A stretch of DNA of 64,000 bases from Lysobacter auxotrophicus (GTDB taxonomy: Bacteria > Pseudomonadota > Gammaproteobacteria > Xanthomonadales > Xanthomonadaceae). The stretch is taken from contig NZ_AP027041.1 of the NCBI RefSeq assembly GCF_027924565.1, positions 2,170,001 through 2,234,000 of the forward strand, given 5' to 3'. How positions within the stretch are numbered: position 1 is the stretch's first letter; each line of letters opens with the position of its first letter. The notes under the pieces are model-generated. The model did not search any database and had not been told where the DNA came from. It saw nothing but the letters and a program-made list of their open reading frames with translations. This document shows positions 27,933-36,183 of the stretch, piece by piece. Both the position numbers and the translations under genes were made by a program.

Positions 27933-29351
27933 TCAGATCTCGATGTAACCGGTGGCGATCCACCAGATGCCGAGCACCGCGCCGATCGCGGCCAGGGCGA
28001 AGATCACCCAGTCCGACGTGCGCGCGAACACCGGAACGCCCTGCTCGCGCCGCGCCCATACGTATAGCGCGGTGCCGGGCGCGTAGAGCACGGCCGACAG
28101 CACGATGAACTTCAGGCCGCCGGCGAAGAGCAGGAAGATCGTGTAAACCGTCGCGAGCCCGGCGATGAACAGGTCGAGGTTGCGCGACTCGCCGGGCGCA
28201 TAGCCGTCGCCGCGCCGCGCGACCATGTAGCCGTAGCCTGCGACCAGCAGCAGCGGGATCAGCGACATCGCGCTGGTGAGGTTCAACATCAGCGCGAACG
28301 CATCGCGCGACCAGTACGTGGTGATGACGATCAGCTGTACCACGATGTTGGTGGCCCACAGCGCGGCCGACGGCACCTTGTTCGGGTTCTCCGTGGCGAA
28401 CACGCGCGGCATGTCGCGGTTGTTCGCCGCGGCGAAGAGGACTTCGGCGCAGATCAGCGACCACGCCAGGTACGCGCCCAGCACCGAGATCAGCAGGCCG
28501 ACGCTGACGAACACCGCGCCCCATGGGCCGACCACGGCTTCCAGCGCGGCGGCCATCGAGGGCTGGCGCATGCCGGCGATCTGCGAACGTTCGAGCACCG
28601 CGTACGGAAGCAGCGTCACCAGCACCATCAGCGTGGTGACGATGAAGAAGCCGCTGACGGTGGCGAAGCCCACGTCCTCGCGCTTTTGCGCGTAGCGCGA
28701 ATACACGCTGGCGCCTTCGATGCCCAGGAACACGAACACCGTCACCAGCATCGTCGAGCGCACCTGCGCGAACACGCTGTCGGTGAGGTCGCCGCCGTAG
28801 AAGTTGAAGCGGAACATGTCGCCCTTGAACATGAAGGCGAGGATGACGATGAACACGACGATCGGTATGACCTTCGCGATCGTCACGATCTTGTTGATCG
28901 CCGCTGCCTGCTGCACGCCGCGCAGGATCATGAAGTGGAACGACCAGATGCCGATGGACGCCACGACGATCGCGATGACGGTGTTGCCGTCGCCGAACAC
29001 CGGGAAGAACGCACCGAGCGTCGACTTGATCAGCACCCAGTACGACACGTTGCCGATGCAGCTGCCGATCCAGTAGCCGAACGCGGAGAGGAAGCCCGGG
29101 TAATCGCCGAAGCCTTCCTTCGCGTACATGAAGACGCCGGCGTCGAGTTCGGGCTTGCGTTCGGCGAGCGCCTGGAAGACACGCGCGAGCATGTACATGC
29201 CGGTGCCGGCGATGAGCCAGGCGATGACCGCGCCGAGCGGCCCGGTCGCGCCGGCAAACGTGCGCGGCAGCGAGAAGATGCCTGCGCCCACCATTCCGCC
29301 GACCACCATCGCGGTCAGTTGTGCCCGCGACATCTTCTGTGCAGACGCCAT
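27933..29351 (-). CDS. APC-family arginine/ornithine antiporter-like permease
   Basis: 472 residues with about 12 helices. Family segments are LTAMVVGGMVGAGIFSLPRTFA, VFLGIEGASVYSRYAQKREDVG, LGAYLAWSLICAEVLFAAAN and TNIVVQLIVI. The PEL-D-GVFMYAKEGFGDYPGF stretch is typical of ArcD-like APA antiporters. It is strongly similar to the 25145 gene along its length, so a duplication around arcA is likely. ATG 29351 has AGGA eight bases upstream. First gene of the minus-strand arginine cluster; the deiminase gene follows after 48 bases. Confidence 0.9.
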   Translation of the reverse strand: MASAQKMSRAQLTAMVVGGMVGAGIFSLPRTFAGATGPLGAVIAWLIAGTGMYMLARVFQALAERKPELDAGVFMYAKEGFGDYPGFLSAFGYWIGSCIGNVSYWVLIKSTLGAFFPVFGDGNTVIAIVVASIGIWSFHFMILRGVQQAAAINKIVTIAKVIPIVVFIVILAFMFKGDMFRFNFYGGDLTDSVFAQVRSTMLVTVFVFLGIEGASVYSRYAQKREDVGFATVSGFFIVTTLMVLVTLLPYAVLERSQIAGMRQPSMAAALEAVVGPWGAVFVSVGLLISVLGAYLAWSLICAEVLFAAANNRDMPRVFATENPNKVPSAALWATNIVVQLIVITTYWSRDAFALMLNLTSAMSLIPLLLVAGYGYMVARRGDGYAPGESRNLDLFIAGLATVYTIFLLFAGGLKFIVLSAVLYAPGTALYVWARREQGVPVFARTSDWVIFALAAIGAVLGIWWIATGYIEI

Positions 29352-29607
29352 GGCAACATCCTGTCGGTGAGCTGAACACAGGCAGCGCACCGGACGATGG
29401 CGTGAAGACCGTCATGGGCCCGTGAAGGATTGGTGCACGCGTCGCGGCGCTTACGTGAATGCGGTGGCGGGTTGTTGCACGAATTCTGGCTGCGAATCGC
29501 GCGATTTTGACGCGCCGTTAACGGCCGCGAACGCCAGATAGCCCACGCGCGCGCACTGCAGGCCGTGCGCCGCCAGATGCGCCGAGCCGCCGCGGCATGG
29601 AGGAGCC

Positions 29608-30942
29608 ATGCGACGCCCCAGCAGTCCGTCCGCGGCGATGCGCCGCCTTGCGCTCATGCACTGCGCGCTGTGCGCCGCGCTGCTCACCGCGCCCGATGCG
29701 CGCGCGCAGGAGCCTTCGGCCGATGCGCAATCGCTGCTGCAACAACGACGCTACGCCCAGGCGCTGGAACTGCTCGCGCCGATGGAAGCCACCAGCGCCG
29801 GCGACGCACGCTACTTCTACCTGCTGGGCCGCGCGGCCTTCGGCGCGGGCGAGGCCGAACGCGCACGAGTCGCGCTGGAACGCAGCATCGAACTGGATCC
29901 CGACGACACGAACGCGCATCTCGCGCTGGGTCGCGCGTACCACGCGCTCGACCAGCACGCGAACGCGCTCAATCAGTTCGAAGTGGCGATGCACCTGGAG
30001 AACCTGCCGCCTGACGTCTTGACGCAGGTGCGGATCTACGACGATGCGGCGCGCGAGGCCTTGGAAGAAGGCCGCCGCACCACGACCTTCGGTTACGCGG
30101 CGACCGGCGTCGGCCGTTATCGCGTGAACTCGACGCGCGGCACCAACACGTTCGGCGGCGGCGATCGTCGCGAGACGTTCTACAACCTGCGCGTCGGCGG
30201 CGGGCTCAATCACGCGTTCGCGAACGACACCTCGCTCGATGCGAGCCTCGACTACCGCCATCGCGAGTACGACGCGGGATCGCGCGACGATCGCGACCTG
30301 CGCTGGAGTTTCGCCGCGAGCCACGGCTTCAACGACAGCCGCTTTTCCGGAGGCCTGCGCGGGCGCGTGAGCTATCGCGGCAATGGCGATTATCGCAACG
30401 ACGTCGCGGGTTTCATCGACTACACGCACAACCTGGACGTCGATTCGCAGCTCACGACGGGGTTGTCGGTGCAGCGCCGGCGCTATCCCGAAGGCCCGCT
30501 GCGCGACAGGAGCCGCACCACCACGACCGGCACGATAGGCTGGTCGCATTCGTTCAACGACGGCGCGGCGAACTTCGGCATCACCGCGCATGCCGGGCGC
30601 AACACGGCGACCTCGCGTCCCGACGGGAACTCGGACGTCTTCGGCGCCACCGCGAACCTCGACTGGACCTTCAGCGACACGCTCGACGCGTTCGTCTTCG
30701 TCTGGTGGGAGCGCGATGACTTCAGCGCCGACGACGTGCGCTTCCATCCCGACGAGCGCGACGTCGCCATGACCTTCAGTCGCGAAGACAACCTGTACGA
30801 AGGTGGCGCCGGCCTGGTGTGGAGCTTCGCGGACGGCTGGTCGTTCCGCCCGGAACTGCTCTACATCCGCGACCAGAGCAACGTGGTCGCGCTCAATTAC
30901 AGCTCGACGGAGGCCTGGCTGAATGTCCGCGCGGATTTCTGA
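29608..30942 (+). CDS. TPR-containing outer-membrane beta-barrel protein (Slam-like architecture)
   Basis: 444 residues. A signal peptide (to ARAQ, about 34) is followed by TPR repeats to about residue 130 (LLQQRRYAQALELLAPM, YFYLLGRAAFGAGEAERARVALERSI, AHLALGRAYHALDQHANALNQFEVAM). The rest is a chain of alternating amphipathic strands (YNLRVGGGLNHAF, TSLDASLDYRHREYD, RFSGGLRGRVSY) ending EAWLNVRADF with terminal Phe. A periplasmic TPR domain joined to a C-terminal barrel is the layout of surface lipoprotein assembly modulators (Slam); I cannot confirm homology. ATG 29608 has a GGAGGAG site. The next gene, a lipoprotein, overlaps its 3' end by 20 bases, which is suggestive of a functional pair. 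Confidence 0.75.
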   Translation: MRRPSSPSAAMRRLALMHCALCAALLTAPDARAQEPSADAQSLLQQRRYAQALELLAPMEATSAGDARYFYLLGRAAFGAGEAERARVALERSIELDPDDTNAHLALGRAYHALDQHANALNQFEVAMHLENLPPDVLTQVRIYDDAAREALEEGRRTTTFGYAATGVGRYRVNSTRGTNTFGGGDRRETFYNLRVGGGLNHAFANDTSLDASLDYRHREYDAGSRDDRDLRWSFAASHGFNDSRFSGGLRGRVSYRGNGDYRNDVAGFIDYTHNLDVDSQLTTGLSVQRRRYPEGPLRDRSRTTTTGTIGWSHSFNDGAANFGITAHAGRNTATSRPDGNSDVFGATANLDWTFSDTLDAFVFVWWERDDFSADDVRFHPDERDVAMTFSREDNLYEGGAGLVWSFADGWSFRPELLYIRDQSNVVALNYSSTEAWLNVRADF

Positions 30943-31381
30943 AGCATCCGCACTCGTGCTGATCGCGGCGCTCGCGCTCGCGGGCTGCGCACACGCACCG
31001 ACCGACCCGCAGGCACGCCTCGCGCTCTACCGGCAGCATGCGGGGACGCCGGTCGCCGGCATCGACTACGTCCGCAACATGCGATGGGAAGCGCTCGGCG
31101 ACCAGGCGCTCGCGGTGTGGCCGCGACGCGACACGGGCTTCCTGGTCGAACTCGCCTCGCCCTGCCCCGGCCTCGACCAGGCCAGCGCGATCCAGCTCAC
31201 ACGCAGCGAAGGCCGCGTGCGTTCGCGACAGGACGCCGTGCGCGTGGTGTCGATCCCGGGTTCGCGTCCGATGCAGCGCACGCCCTGCCCGATCATGCTG
31301 ATCAGCCCGATCCGCGATGCACCCGCCGACGCACCGGGCCCATTGCGTGAGGTCGACGACACCGAAGGCTCGGCGCCATGA
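30923..31381 (+). CDS. Small lipoprotein, DUF6491-like
   Basis: 152 residues with a lipoprotein signal (ALVLIAALALAGC, Cys22). The core ALYRQHAGTPV...LGDQALAVW...LVELASPCPGL...IQLTRSEGRV is shared with the lipoprotein at 35707 in this window, so the two are paralogues of a family that resembles DUF6491. Function is unknown. The start lies inside the end of the TPR-barrel gene, so the two are probably translated together; the barrel protein could assist its export (inference). The stop codon lies within a 17-base tandem repeat. Confidence 0.75.
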   Translation: MSARISEASALVLIAALALAGCAHAPTDPQARLALYRQHAGTPVAGIDYVRNMRWEALGDQALAVWPRRDTGFLVELASPCPGLDQASAIQLTRSEGRVRSRQDAVRVVSIPGSRPMQRTPCPIMLISPIRDAPADAPGPLREVDDTEGSAP

Positions 31382-31408
31382 CAGGAGCTCCGCCATGACA
31401 GGAGCGCC
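31375..31408 (+). repeat. 17-base tandem duplication containing start/ribosome-site sequence
   Basis: Two copies of GCCATGACAGGAGC[TG]CC in direct succession, followed by a third partial GCCATGAC that holds the start of the next gene. Each unit carries both an ATG and an AGGAGC ribosome-site-like sequence, so duplication moved the start codon away from the upstream stop. The first ATG overlaps the previous gene's stop. Confidence 0.7.
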
Positions 31409-31411
31409 GCC

Positions 31412-31927
31412 ATGACGCCGCGCCACGCCGGTGCCTCGCACCGCGCCACGCTGATCGGCTTGGCGATCCTCGTCGCGCTCGCGATCCTCGCGTTCTCGCT
31501 GTTCGAGCGGCACGGGAGCCAGGACGCCCCGCCGGGCGCGCTCGTGGAACGCGGCATGTCGCCGGGGCATCGCATGCTCAACGAGGAAAGCGGCCGGACG
31601 CTGCCGTCGAACACGCCGCGCATCCAGCGCGCCGATGCGGCGATCACGCGCGTGTCGGCGCGCTTCGGCCTCGACCAGGATCGCGTTGCCGATCTCGCAT
31701 TGTCCACGCGCAACGCGATCCACAAGCAGCACACCGAGGACGTCGTCGATGTGCTCGACGCGGCGCTGTTCGCTACCGAAGGCCTGCCGCCCGAAGCGAT
31801 CCCGCCGCTGCCGCCGGTGCTCGCTGCCTACGCGCAGGCGCGGCTCAACGGTGCGGGCGTGCCGGAGGCGCGGGCCGTCACGCGATCCTTCGTCGAAACG
31901 GTGGCGAACAAACGCACCGCGCCCTGA
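31412..31927 (+). CDS. Hypothetical single-pass membrane protein
   Basis: 171 residues; one N-terminal membrane anchor (ATLIGLAILVALAILAFSLF, about 12-31), then a soluble region that is rich in alanine and charged residues with helical character (RADAAITRVSARFGLDQDRVADLALSTRNAI...). No family recognised. ATG 31412 is used; AGGAGC within the tandem repeat is nine bases upstream. It follows the TPR-barrel and lipoprotein genes on the same strand and is likely co-transcribed. Convergent with the next gene, four bases away. Confidence 0.65.
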   Translation: MTPRHAGASHRATLIGLAILVALAILAFSLFERHGSQDAPPGALVERGMSPGHRMLNEESGRTLPSNTPRIQRADAAITRVSARFGLDQDRVADLALSTRNAIHKQHTEDVVDVLDAALFATEGLPPEAIPPLPPVLAAYAQARLNGAGVPEARAVTRSFVETVANKRTAP

Positions 31928-31931
31928 GCAC

Positions 31932-32390
31932 TCATCGGCGTCGCCAGCGCCCCCGCAACGCGGCGATGCGACCGAAATACAGCGCGACCAGCGCGCCGAT
32001 CGAGAGGATGAGGATCAGCGCGGTGACGCGCATCCACTCGCCGCGCGCCTCGCTCAACCGATCGCCGCTGGCGATGTGCTCCAGCTCGGCGATGCACGGT
32101 GCGTCGGCGCGCTCGTTCGCGCGCGTCGCGCCGTAGACGGCGCCGGCGCGGCGTTGTTCGGCGACGCCGCCGCTGCGCTCGGCGAGCCGGGCCGCATCCG
32201 TGCCCTGTGCGACCTCGGCGCGGCGGCGCTCGAGCTCGCGCCGCGCCTGTGCACGCGTCACCGGTTGCGCGAGGTCCACGCAGCTGGCGGCGCTACCGGT
32301 CGACTGCGCGGTCGGCCAGTGCGGCAGCCGGAATACGCCCACCAGCGCGAGCACCACGCCGATCGCGATCAACAGCAATACCCGGTACAT
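31932..32390 (-). CDS. Hypothetical membrane protein with two transmembrane helices
   Basis: 152 residues. The first helix lies at residues 3-21 (RVLLLIAIGVVLALVGVF), the second near 120-140 (VTALILILSIGALVALYFG), with a charged, probably periplasmic domain between them that contains a pair of cysteines (SCVDLAQP, APCIAEL). The C-terminus is a short basic tail (GRWRRR). AAGGAGA precedes ATG 32390. No family assigned. It follows the AI-2E permease gene on the same strand after 42 bases. Confidence 0.65.
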   Translation of the reverse strand: MYRVLLLIAIGVVLALVGVFRLPHWPTAQSTGSAASCVDLAQPVTRAQARRELERRRAEVAQGTDAARLAERSGGVAEQRRAGAVYGATRANERADAPCIAELEHIASGDRLSEARGEWMRVTALILILSIGALVALYFGRIAALRGRWRRR

Positions 32391-32432
32391 GCACGTCTCC
32401 TTGGCTCGGGCGGAATGTCGGGACCGGCGGCG

Positions 32433-33473
32433 TCACTCGTTCGCGCGCGCGTGGCGCGACGGATCGCCCGCGAGCAGCAGCGCCCAGCGTCGCGCGGTCG
32501 GGTGGTATTCGGCCAGCGTCATCGCGGCGATCAGGATCGGCACGCCGATGAACGCGCCCGCGATGCCCCACAGCATGCTCCACATGAACACCGCGAACAG
32601 CACCAGGAATGGCGAGATGGACAACTGGTCGCCGGCGACGCGCGGCTCCAGGTAGCTGCCGATCAAGAACTGCACCACGTTCAGCCCGACGAAGATCGAC
32701 AGCGGCACGAGGAGGCTGTCGAACTGCACGATCGCGAACAGCGTCGGCAGCATCGTGGCGAACAGCGGGCCGAGGAACGGGATGAAGTTCAGCGCGAACG
32801 CGGTGACGCCCCATTCCAGCGCGAGGTCCACGCCCAGCGCATACGTCAGCGCCCAGACGCCCAGCCCAGTCGCCAGGCTCATCACCGCGCGGATCGCCAT
32901 GTAGCGCTGGAACTTCCCCGCCACCGCGCGGCACGCCGACACCAGCTCGACCTTGCCCGCGCGCACCAGCTTGCGACGCGTCGAATCGACTTCCAGCAAG
33001 CCGAGGATCACGAACACCAGCGCGATCACGACGAAGCTCGCGACGTACTGCAAGCCGGCGCCGAGCCGTTGCAACGCCGCGAACAACCAGCGCGGATCGA
33101 AGTTGTGCACGAACTCGCTCGCCAGGTACAACCCGTGCGCCTGCAGCCACGCGTCCATGCGCAGATACTGCGCCTGGAAGGCGCTCGCGTTGGCGAACGC
33201 CCATTGCACCGCGCGATTGAGGCTCCACAGCACCAGGCTCGCCATCACCACCATCACCGCGCCGGTGACGACCACCGCGAGGAACATCGCGAGCACGCGC
33301 GGCAGCTTCTTCTCCATCGCGCTCTGCAACGGCCAGACCAGCGCGATGATGAAAACGGAGAAGAACACCGGCGCGAACAGCGAACGCCCCAGGTACAGCG
33401 CGAGCAGGATCACGAACACCGCGGCGATGCCGAGCAGCGTCGCGATGGGCGTGGGGGCGCGGGCGGTCTGCAT
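32433..33473 (-). CDS. AI-2E family (PerM/TqsA-like) transporter
   Basis: 346 residues with about seven helices: the N-terminal LGIAAVFVILLALYLGRSLFAPVFFSVFIIALVWPL, then VVVIALVFVILGLLEVD, a MAIRAVMSLATGLGVW segment, and the typical EWGVTAFALNFIPFLGPLFATMLP and YLEPRVAGDQLSISPFLVLFAVFMWSMLWGIAGAFIGVPI stretches of the family. These proteins export small molecules or ions; the AI-2 name is historical. The ATG at 33473 begins at MQTARAPTP; the longer open frame upstream belongs to the opposite-frame shadow of the next gene. It lies five bases after the MipA/OmpV gene. Confidence 0.9.
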   Translation of the reverse strand: MQTARAPTPIATLLGIAAVFVILLALYLGRSLFAPVFFSVFIIALVWPLQSAMEKKLPRVLAMFLAVVVTGAVMVVMASLVLWSLNRAVQWAFANASAFQAQYLRMDAWLQAHGLYLASEFVHNFDPRWLFAALQRLGAGLQYVASFVVIALVFVILGLLEVDSTRRKLVRAGKVELVSACRAVAGKFQRYMAIRAVMSLATGLGVWALTYALGVDLALEWGVTAFALNFIPFLGPLFATMLPTLFAIVQFDSLLVPLSIFVGLNVVQFLIGSYLEPRVAGDQLSISPFLVLFAVFMWSMLWGIAGAFIGVPILIAAMTLAEYHPTARRWALLLAGDPSRHARANE

Positions 33474-33478
33474 GCGCG

Positions 33479-34915
33479 TCAGAACGCGGCTTCGAGGTAG
33501 GCGTACAGGTAGTTCGAACCGCCATCCACGGTGCCGAGCAGTTCGGAACTGGCGAAGATGCCGGAGCGGTGCGACACCGCGAAACCGAAGTACACGTCGT
33601 GCCAGCGTTTGTTGCCGAAGAGGTCGCCCACGCTCACGTCGATGCTCGGTTCCAGGTAATTGAGCAGCTTGGAGGTGTTGCGCTCGCGCTGCGCCTGCGT
33701 GACGACCTCGGTGTACGGCACGCGTTCGGCGTACGACACGCCGATGCCGAAGCCCACGCGCGTGGTCACGCGATGGCTCCACGGGAAGCCGTACCAGAAA
33801 CCCTTCATGTACGCATCGACCTGCCATCCGTCCGGTTGCAGGCCCTTCTCGTCGTGCTTGAGCAGGCCGACGTAACCGATGATGTCCAGCGGCCAGCCGT
33901 TGAAGCGCGACACGAACGGCCGGCCGACGTGCACGCCGTAGATGTCGGTGGGATCCTCGTCGTTGAGGCTGACGCACTGTAGCGTCATGATGCGCACGAG
34001 GTGGCAGCCGTCGCCGGTGTCGCGGCCGTAGAACACCTTCACGTAGGTCGGCGCGGTGGCCTCGTCCCAGCGCACCTGGCCGTTGCCGAAGTCGTACGCC
34101 GCGCCCGCCATCACGCCCCACTGCAGGTCGTCGTCCACCACCGGGCTGTTGCGGATCTCTGACGAAAGTTTGGTCACGTACGCGCCGCCAACCAGGCTCC
34201 AGTGCTGGAAGATGCGGTACTTCCCGTACAGCGCGAGCGTCGCGTTCCAGCCATCGCCCGCGTCGTACGAAGGACGATCGGCGCGCGCTTCCAGTGGCGC
34301 GACGCCGTAGTAGTAGTCGTTGAGGTCGCCGTCGCGCCACGTCGCGATCGCCACCGGTTGCAGGCGCCAGCGTTGGCGCTCGATGGTGTACGCGTAGCCG
34401 GCGCGCACTTCGGTGCCGTGCGAAAGGCCGGCGATGTCGTGCCGGACCGCCGCATCCCAACGCGACGCACCCTGCTGCAGGTAGTAGCGTACGCCGAGGT
34501 CCGCACCGGTGTTGCGCACGGTCATCCCGTCCAGCGATGCGGGCTCCTCGTCTTCGGGGAAGCCTTCCAGACGACGTTCGACGAAACCCTCCAGCCCCAT
34601 CGTGTCGTTGCGCCACAGGCGCATGCCCGCTTCGTTCGCGCGAAGGAAGAAGCGCTCGCCCTCGTAGAGGTACAGCGGAAGGAAGTCGTCGCGCGTGCCG
34701 CCGTCGCGGTATGGCGAGGATTCGGCGCGGAAGGCGAAGCCCAGGCCCGCGCTGCCGGGCTCGTCGAGCACGGTGCCCATCATCGCGTCCTGCGCGGTCG
34801 CCTGCAGGGGGATGACGAAGAGCGTCGCGAGGATCGCGACCAGCGTGCGGCGCCGCAGCGAAGCGCGTCCTTTCGGCGCGGCCGGTCGGCGGCATCGGAT
34901 CGCTGGCTTCGTCAT
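33479..34915 (-). CDS. MipA/OmpV family outer-membrane protein
   Basis: 478 residues. ATG 34915 (MTKPAIRC) is chosen for its GGAGGA site seven bases upstream. It is followed by a signal peptide (LVAILATLFVIPLQATAQ). The mature part shows the pattern of MipA/OmpV barrels: GLGFAFRAESSPYRDG near the start, NTGADLGVRYYLQ, YAYTIERQRWRLQPVAIATWRDGDLNDYYYGV, and a C-terminus of alternating residues ending YAYLEAAF. The length exceeds the classical family (about 250) because of an insertion around residues 270-340. The family has been linked to murein synthesis complexes and outer-membrane maintenance. Confidence 0.75.
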   Translation of the reverse strand: MTKPAIRCRRPAAPKGRASLRRRTLVAILATLFVIPLQATAQDAMMGTVLDEPGSAGLGFAFRAESSPYRDGGTRDDFLPLYLYEGERFFLRANEAGMRLWRNDTMGLEGFVERRLEGFPEDEEPASLDGMTVRNTGADLGVRYYLQQGASRWDAAVRHDIAGLSHGTEVRAGYAYTIERQRWRLQPVAIATWRDGDLNDYYYGVAPLEARADRPSYDAGDGWNATLALYGKYRIFQHWSLVGGAYVTKLSSEIRNSPVVDDDLQWGVMAGAAYDFGNGQVRWDEATAPTYVKVFYGRDTGDGCHLVRIMTLQCVSLNDEDPTDIYGVHVGRPFVSRFNGWPLDIIGYVGLLKHDEKGLQPDGWQVDAYMKGFWYGFPWSHRVTTRVGFGIGVSYAERVPYTEVVTQAQRERNTSKLLNYLEPSIDVSVGDLFGNKRWHDVYFGFAVSHRSGIFASSELLGTVDGGSNYLYAYLEAAF

Positions 34916-35140
34916 GGCATCGTCCTCCGGGGACGCCCGAGCGCAGCGTGCGCGCATTCCTCGCGCACGAGCCGCGAAAGTCGTCCATGCCGCGTGGGCG
35001 CCGCGTGAAATCCGCGTCATTGCGGTCGCCCGTCGTCACGAGCACTTCACCATGACTTCACCGCACCGGGAGTAATCCGGCGCCACGCGTCAGCGCTTGT
35101 GGGGCCGGCACCGCGCCGGCAGGACCATGGAGGCACCGCA

Positions 35141-35599
35141 ATGAAACGCAACGTAATGGCGGCCGCGCTGTTCGGCGTCGGCCTGGTTCTCGCGTCCGGC
35201 TGCGCGACGCACAGCACGCCATCGACCTTCAACCGCTCCGAAGTCGGCGCGGCGCGCACGGTCGAGATGGGCACGGTGCGCGGCCTGCGCGACATCACCA
35301 TCCAGAACGACTCGCGCGGCGTCCCCACCGCGACGGGCGCCGTGCTCGGCGGCATCGCCGGCAGCACGATCGGCAGCGGCACGCGCGCGAACACCGCCGG
35401 CGCCGTCGCCGGTGCGGTCGCCGGTGGCGCGGCGGGCAACGCGATGGCACGCGGGCAGCGTGCAGGCGTGGAAGTCACGGTCGAACTCGACTCCGGCCGC
35501 AGCATCGCGGTCGCGCAGGACGGCACGAGCAACGATTTCCGCGTCGGCGATCGCGTGCAGGTTTCCTCCGACGGCACGACCACGCGCGTCACGCGCTGA
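35141..35599 (+). CDS. Outer-membrane lipoprotein with glycine-zipper (SlyB-like)
   Basis: 152 residues. A lipoprotein signal ends at LVLASGC (Cys21). A glycine-zipper region at about residues 67-105 reads ATGAVLGGIAGSTIGSGT...GAVAGAVAGGAAGNA, typical of SlyB/17-kDa antigen proteins that insert in the outer membrane. The C-terminal part is a small beta domain (VTVELDSGRSIAVAQ...FRVGDRVQV). It is likely to stabilise the envelope under stress. ATG 35141 was preferred over a GTG/ATG further upstream because the lipoprotein signal starts there (MKRNVM). Confidence 0.85.
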   Translation: MKRNVMAAALFGVGLVLASGCATHSTPSTFNRSEVGAARTVEMGTVRGLRDITIQNDSRGVPTATGAVLGGIAGSTIGSGTRANTAGAVAGAVAGGAAGNAMARGQRAGVEVTVELDSGRSIAVAQDGTSNDFRVGDRVQVSSDGTTTRVTR

Positions 35600-35706
35600 G
35601 TCCGCGCTATACGGCTGCGGTGCCTTCGGCGCGCATCGCGGCCGTTGCACGCGTTCGAACGTTGCGACCTGCTTCGACACGCACATCCAACAGGGACGAT
35701 AGCGAC

Positions 35707-36180
35707 ATGACGACCCGCACGCTGGTTCTCCCGCTCGTCGCGGCCGCGCTGGCGGCCTGCGCCACCGGTCCGACGCTCACCACGCAGGAGCGCCTGGACC
35801 TGTACCGCGCGCACGCCGGTGCGCCGGTCATGTCCTTCCGCCTGGACCGAATGACGGGCACGCAGCAATGGACGCCGCTCGGCGACCAGGCGCTGGCGGT
35901 GTGGTCCAGCGCCAATCGCGGCCACCTGATCGAGCTGCGCAGCCGATGCCCGTCGATGCTGTCGGCCGGCGGCATCTCGCTGACCAATTCGCTGGGCAAC
36001 GTGACGCGCATGGACAGTGTGGTGCCGCGCACCGCCGGCGGCATGCGCAACACGTGCCGCATCGACACGATCCGCCCGATCGACGGCAGCGCCCTTCGCG
36101 ACGCCAAACGCGAACTGCGCGAGGCGCAGCTGGTCGACCGCAGCACCGTGCCGGCCGACGACCAGGCGCCGGCGCAATAG
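35707..36180 (+). CDS. Small lipoprotein, DUF6491-like (paralogue of 30923)
   Basis: 157 residues; lipobox AALAAC (Cys18). It shares with the 30923 protein the sequence LYRAHAGAPV, LGDQALAVW, LIELRSRCP, ISLTNSLGNV and a second conserved cysteine near the C-terminus (NTCRIDTI), so the two arose by duplication. Function unknown; expected to be anchored in the outer membrane facing the periplasm. ATG 35707 lies seven bases after CAGGGACGATA. It is 107 bases downstream of the glycine-zipper lipoprotein gene and convergent with the hydrolase gene ending at 36184. Confidence 0.75.
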   Translation: MTTRTLVLPLVAAALAACATGPTLTTQERLDLYRAHAGAPVMSFRLDRMTGTQQWTPLGDQALAVWSSANRGHLIELRSRCPSMLSAGGISLTNSLGNVTRMDSVVPRTAGGMRNTCRIDTIRPIDGSALRDAKRELREAQLVDRSTVPADDQAPAQ

Positions 36181-36183
36181 CGC

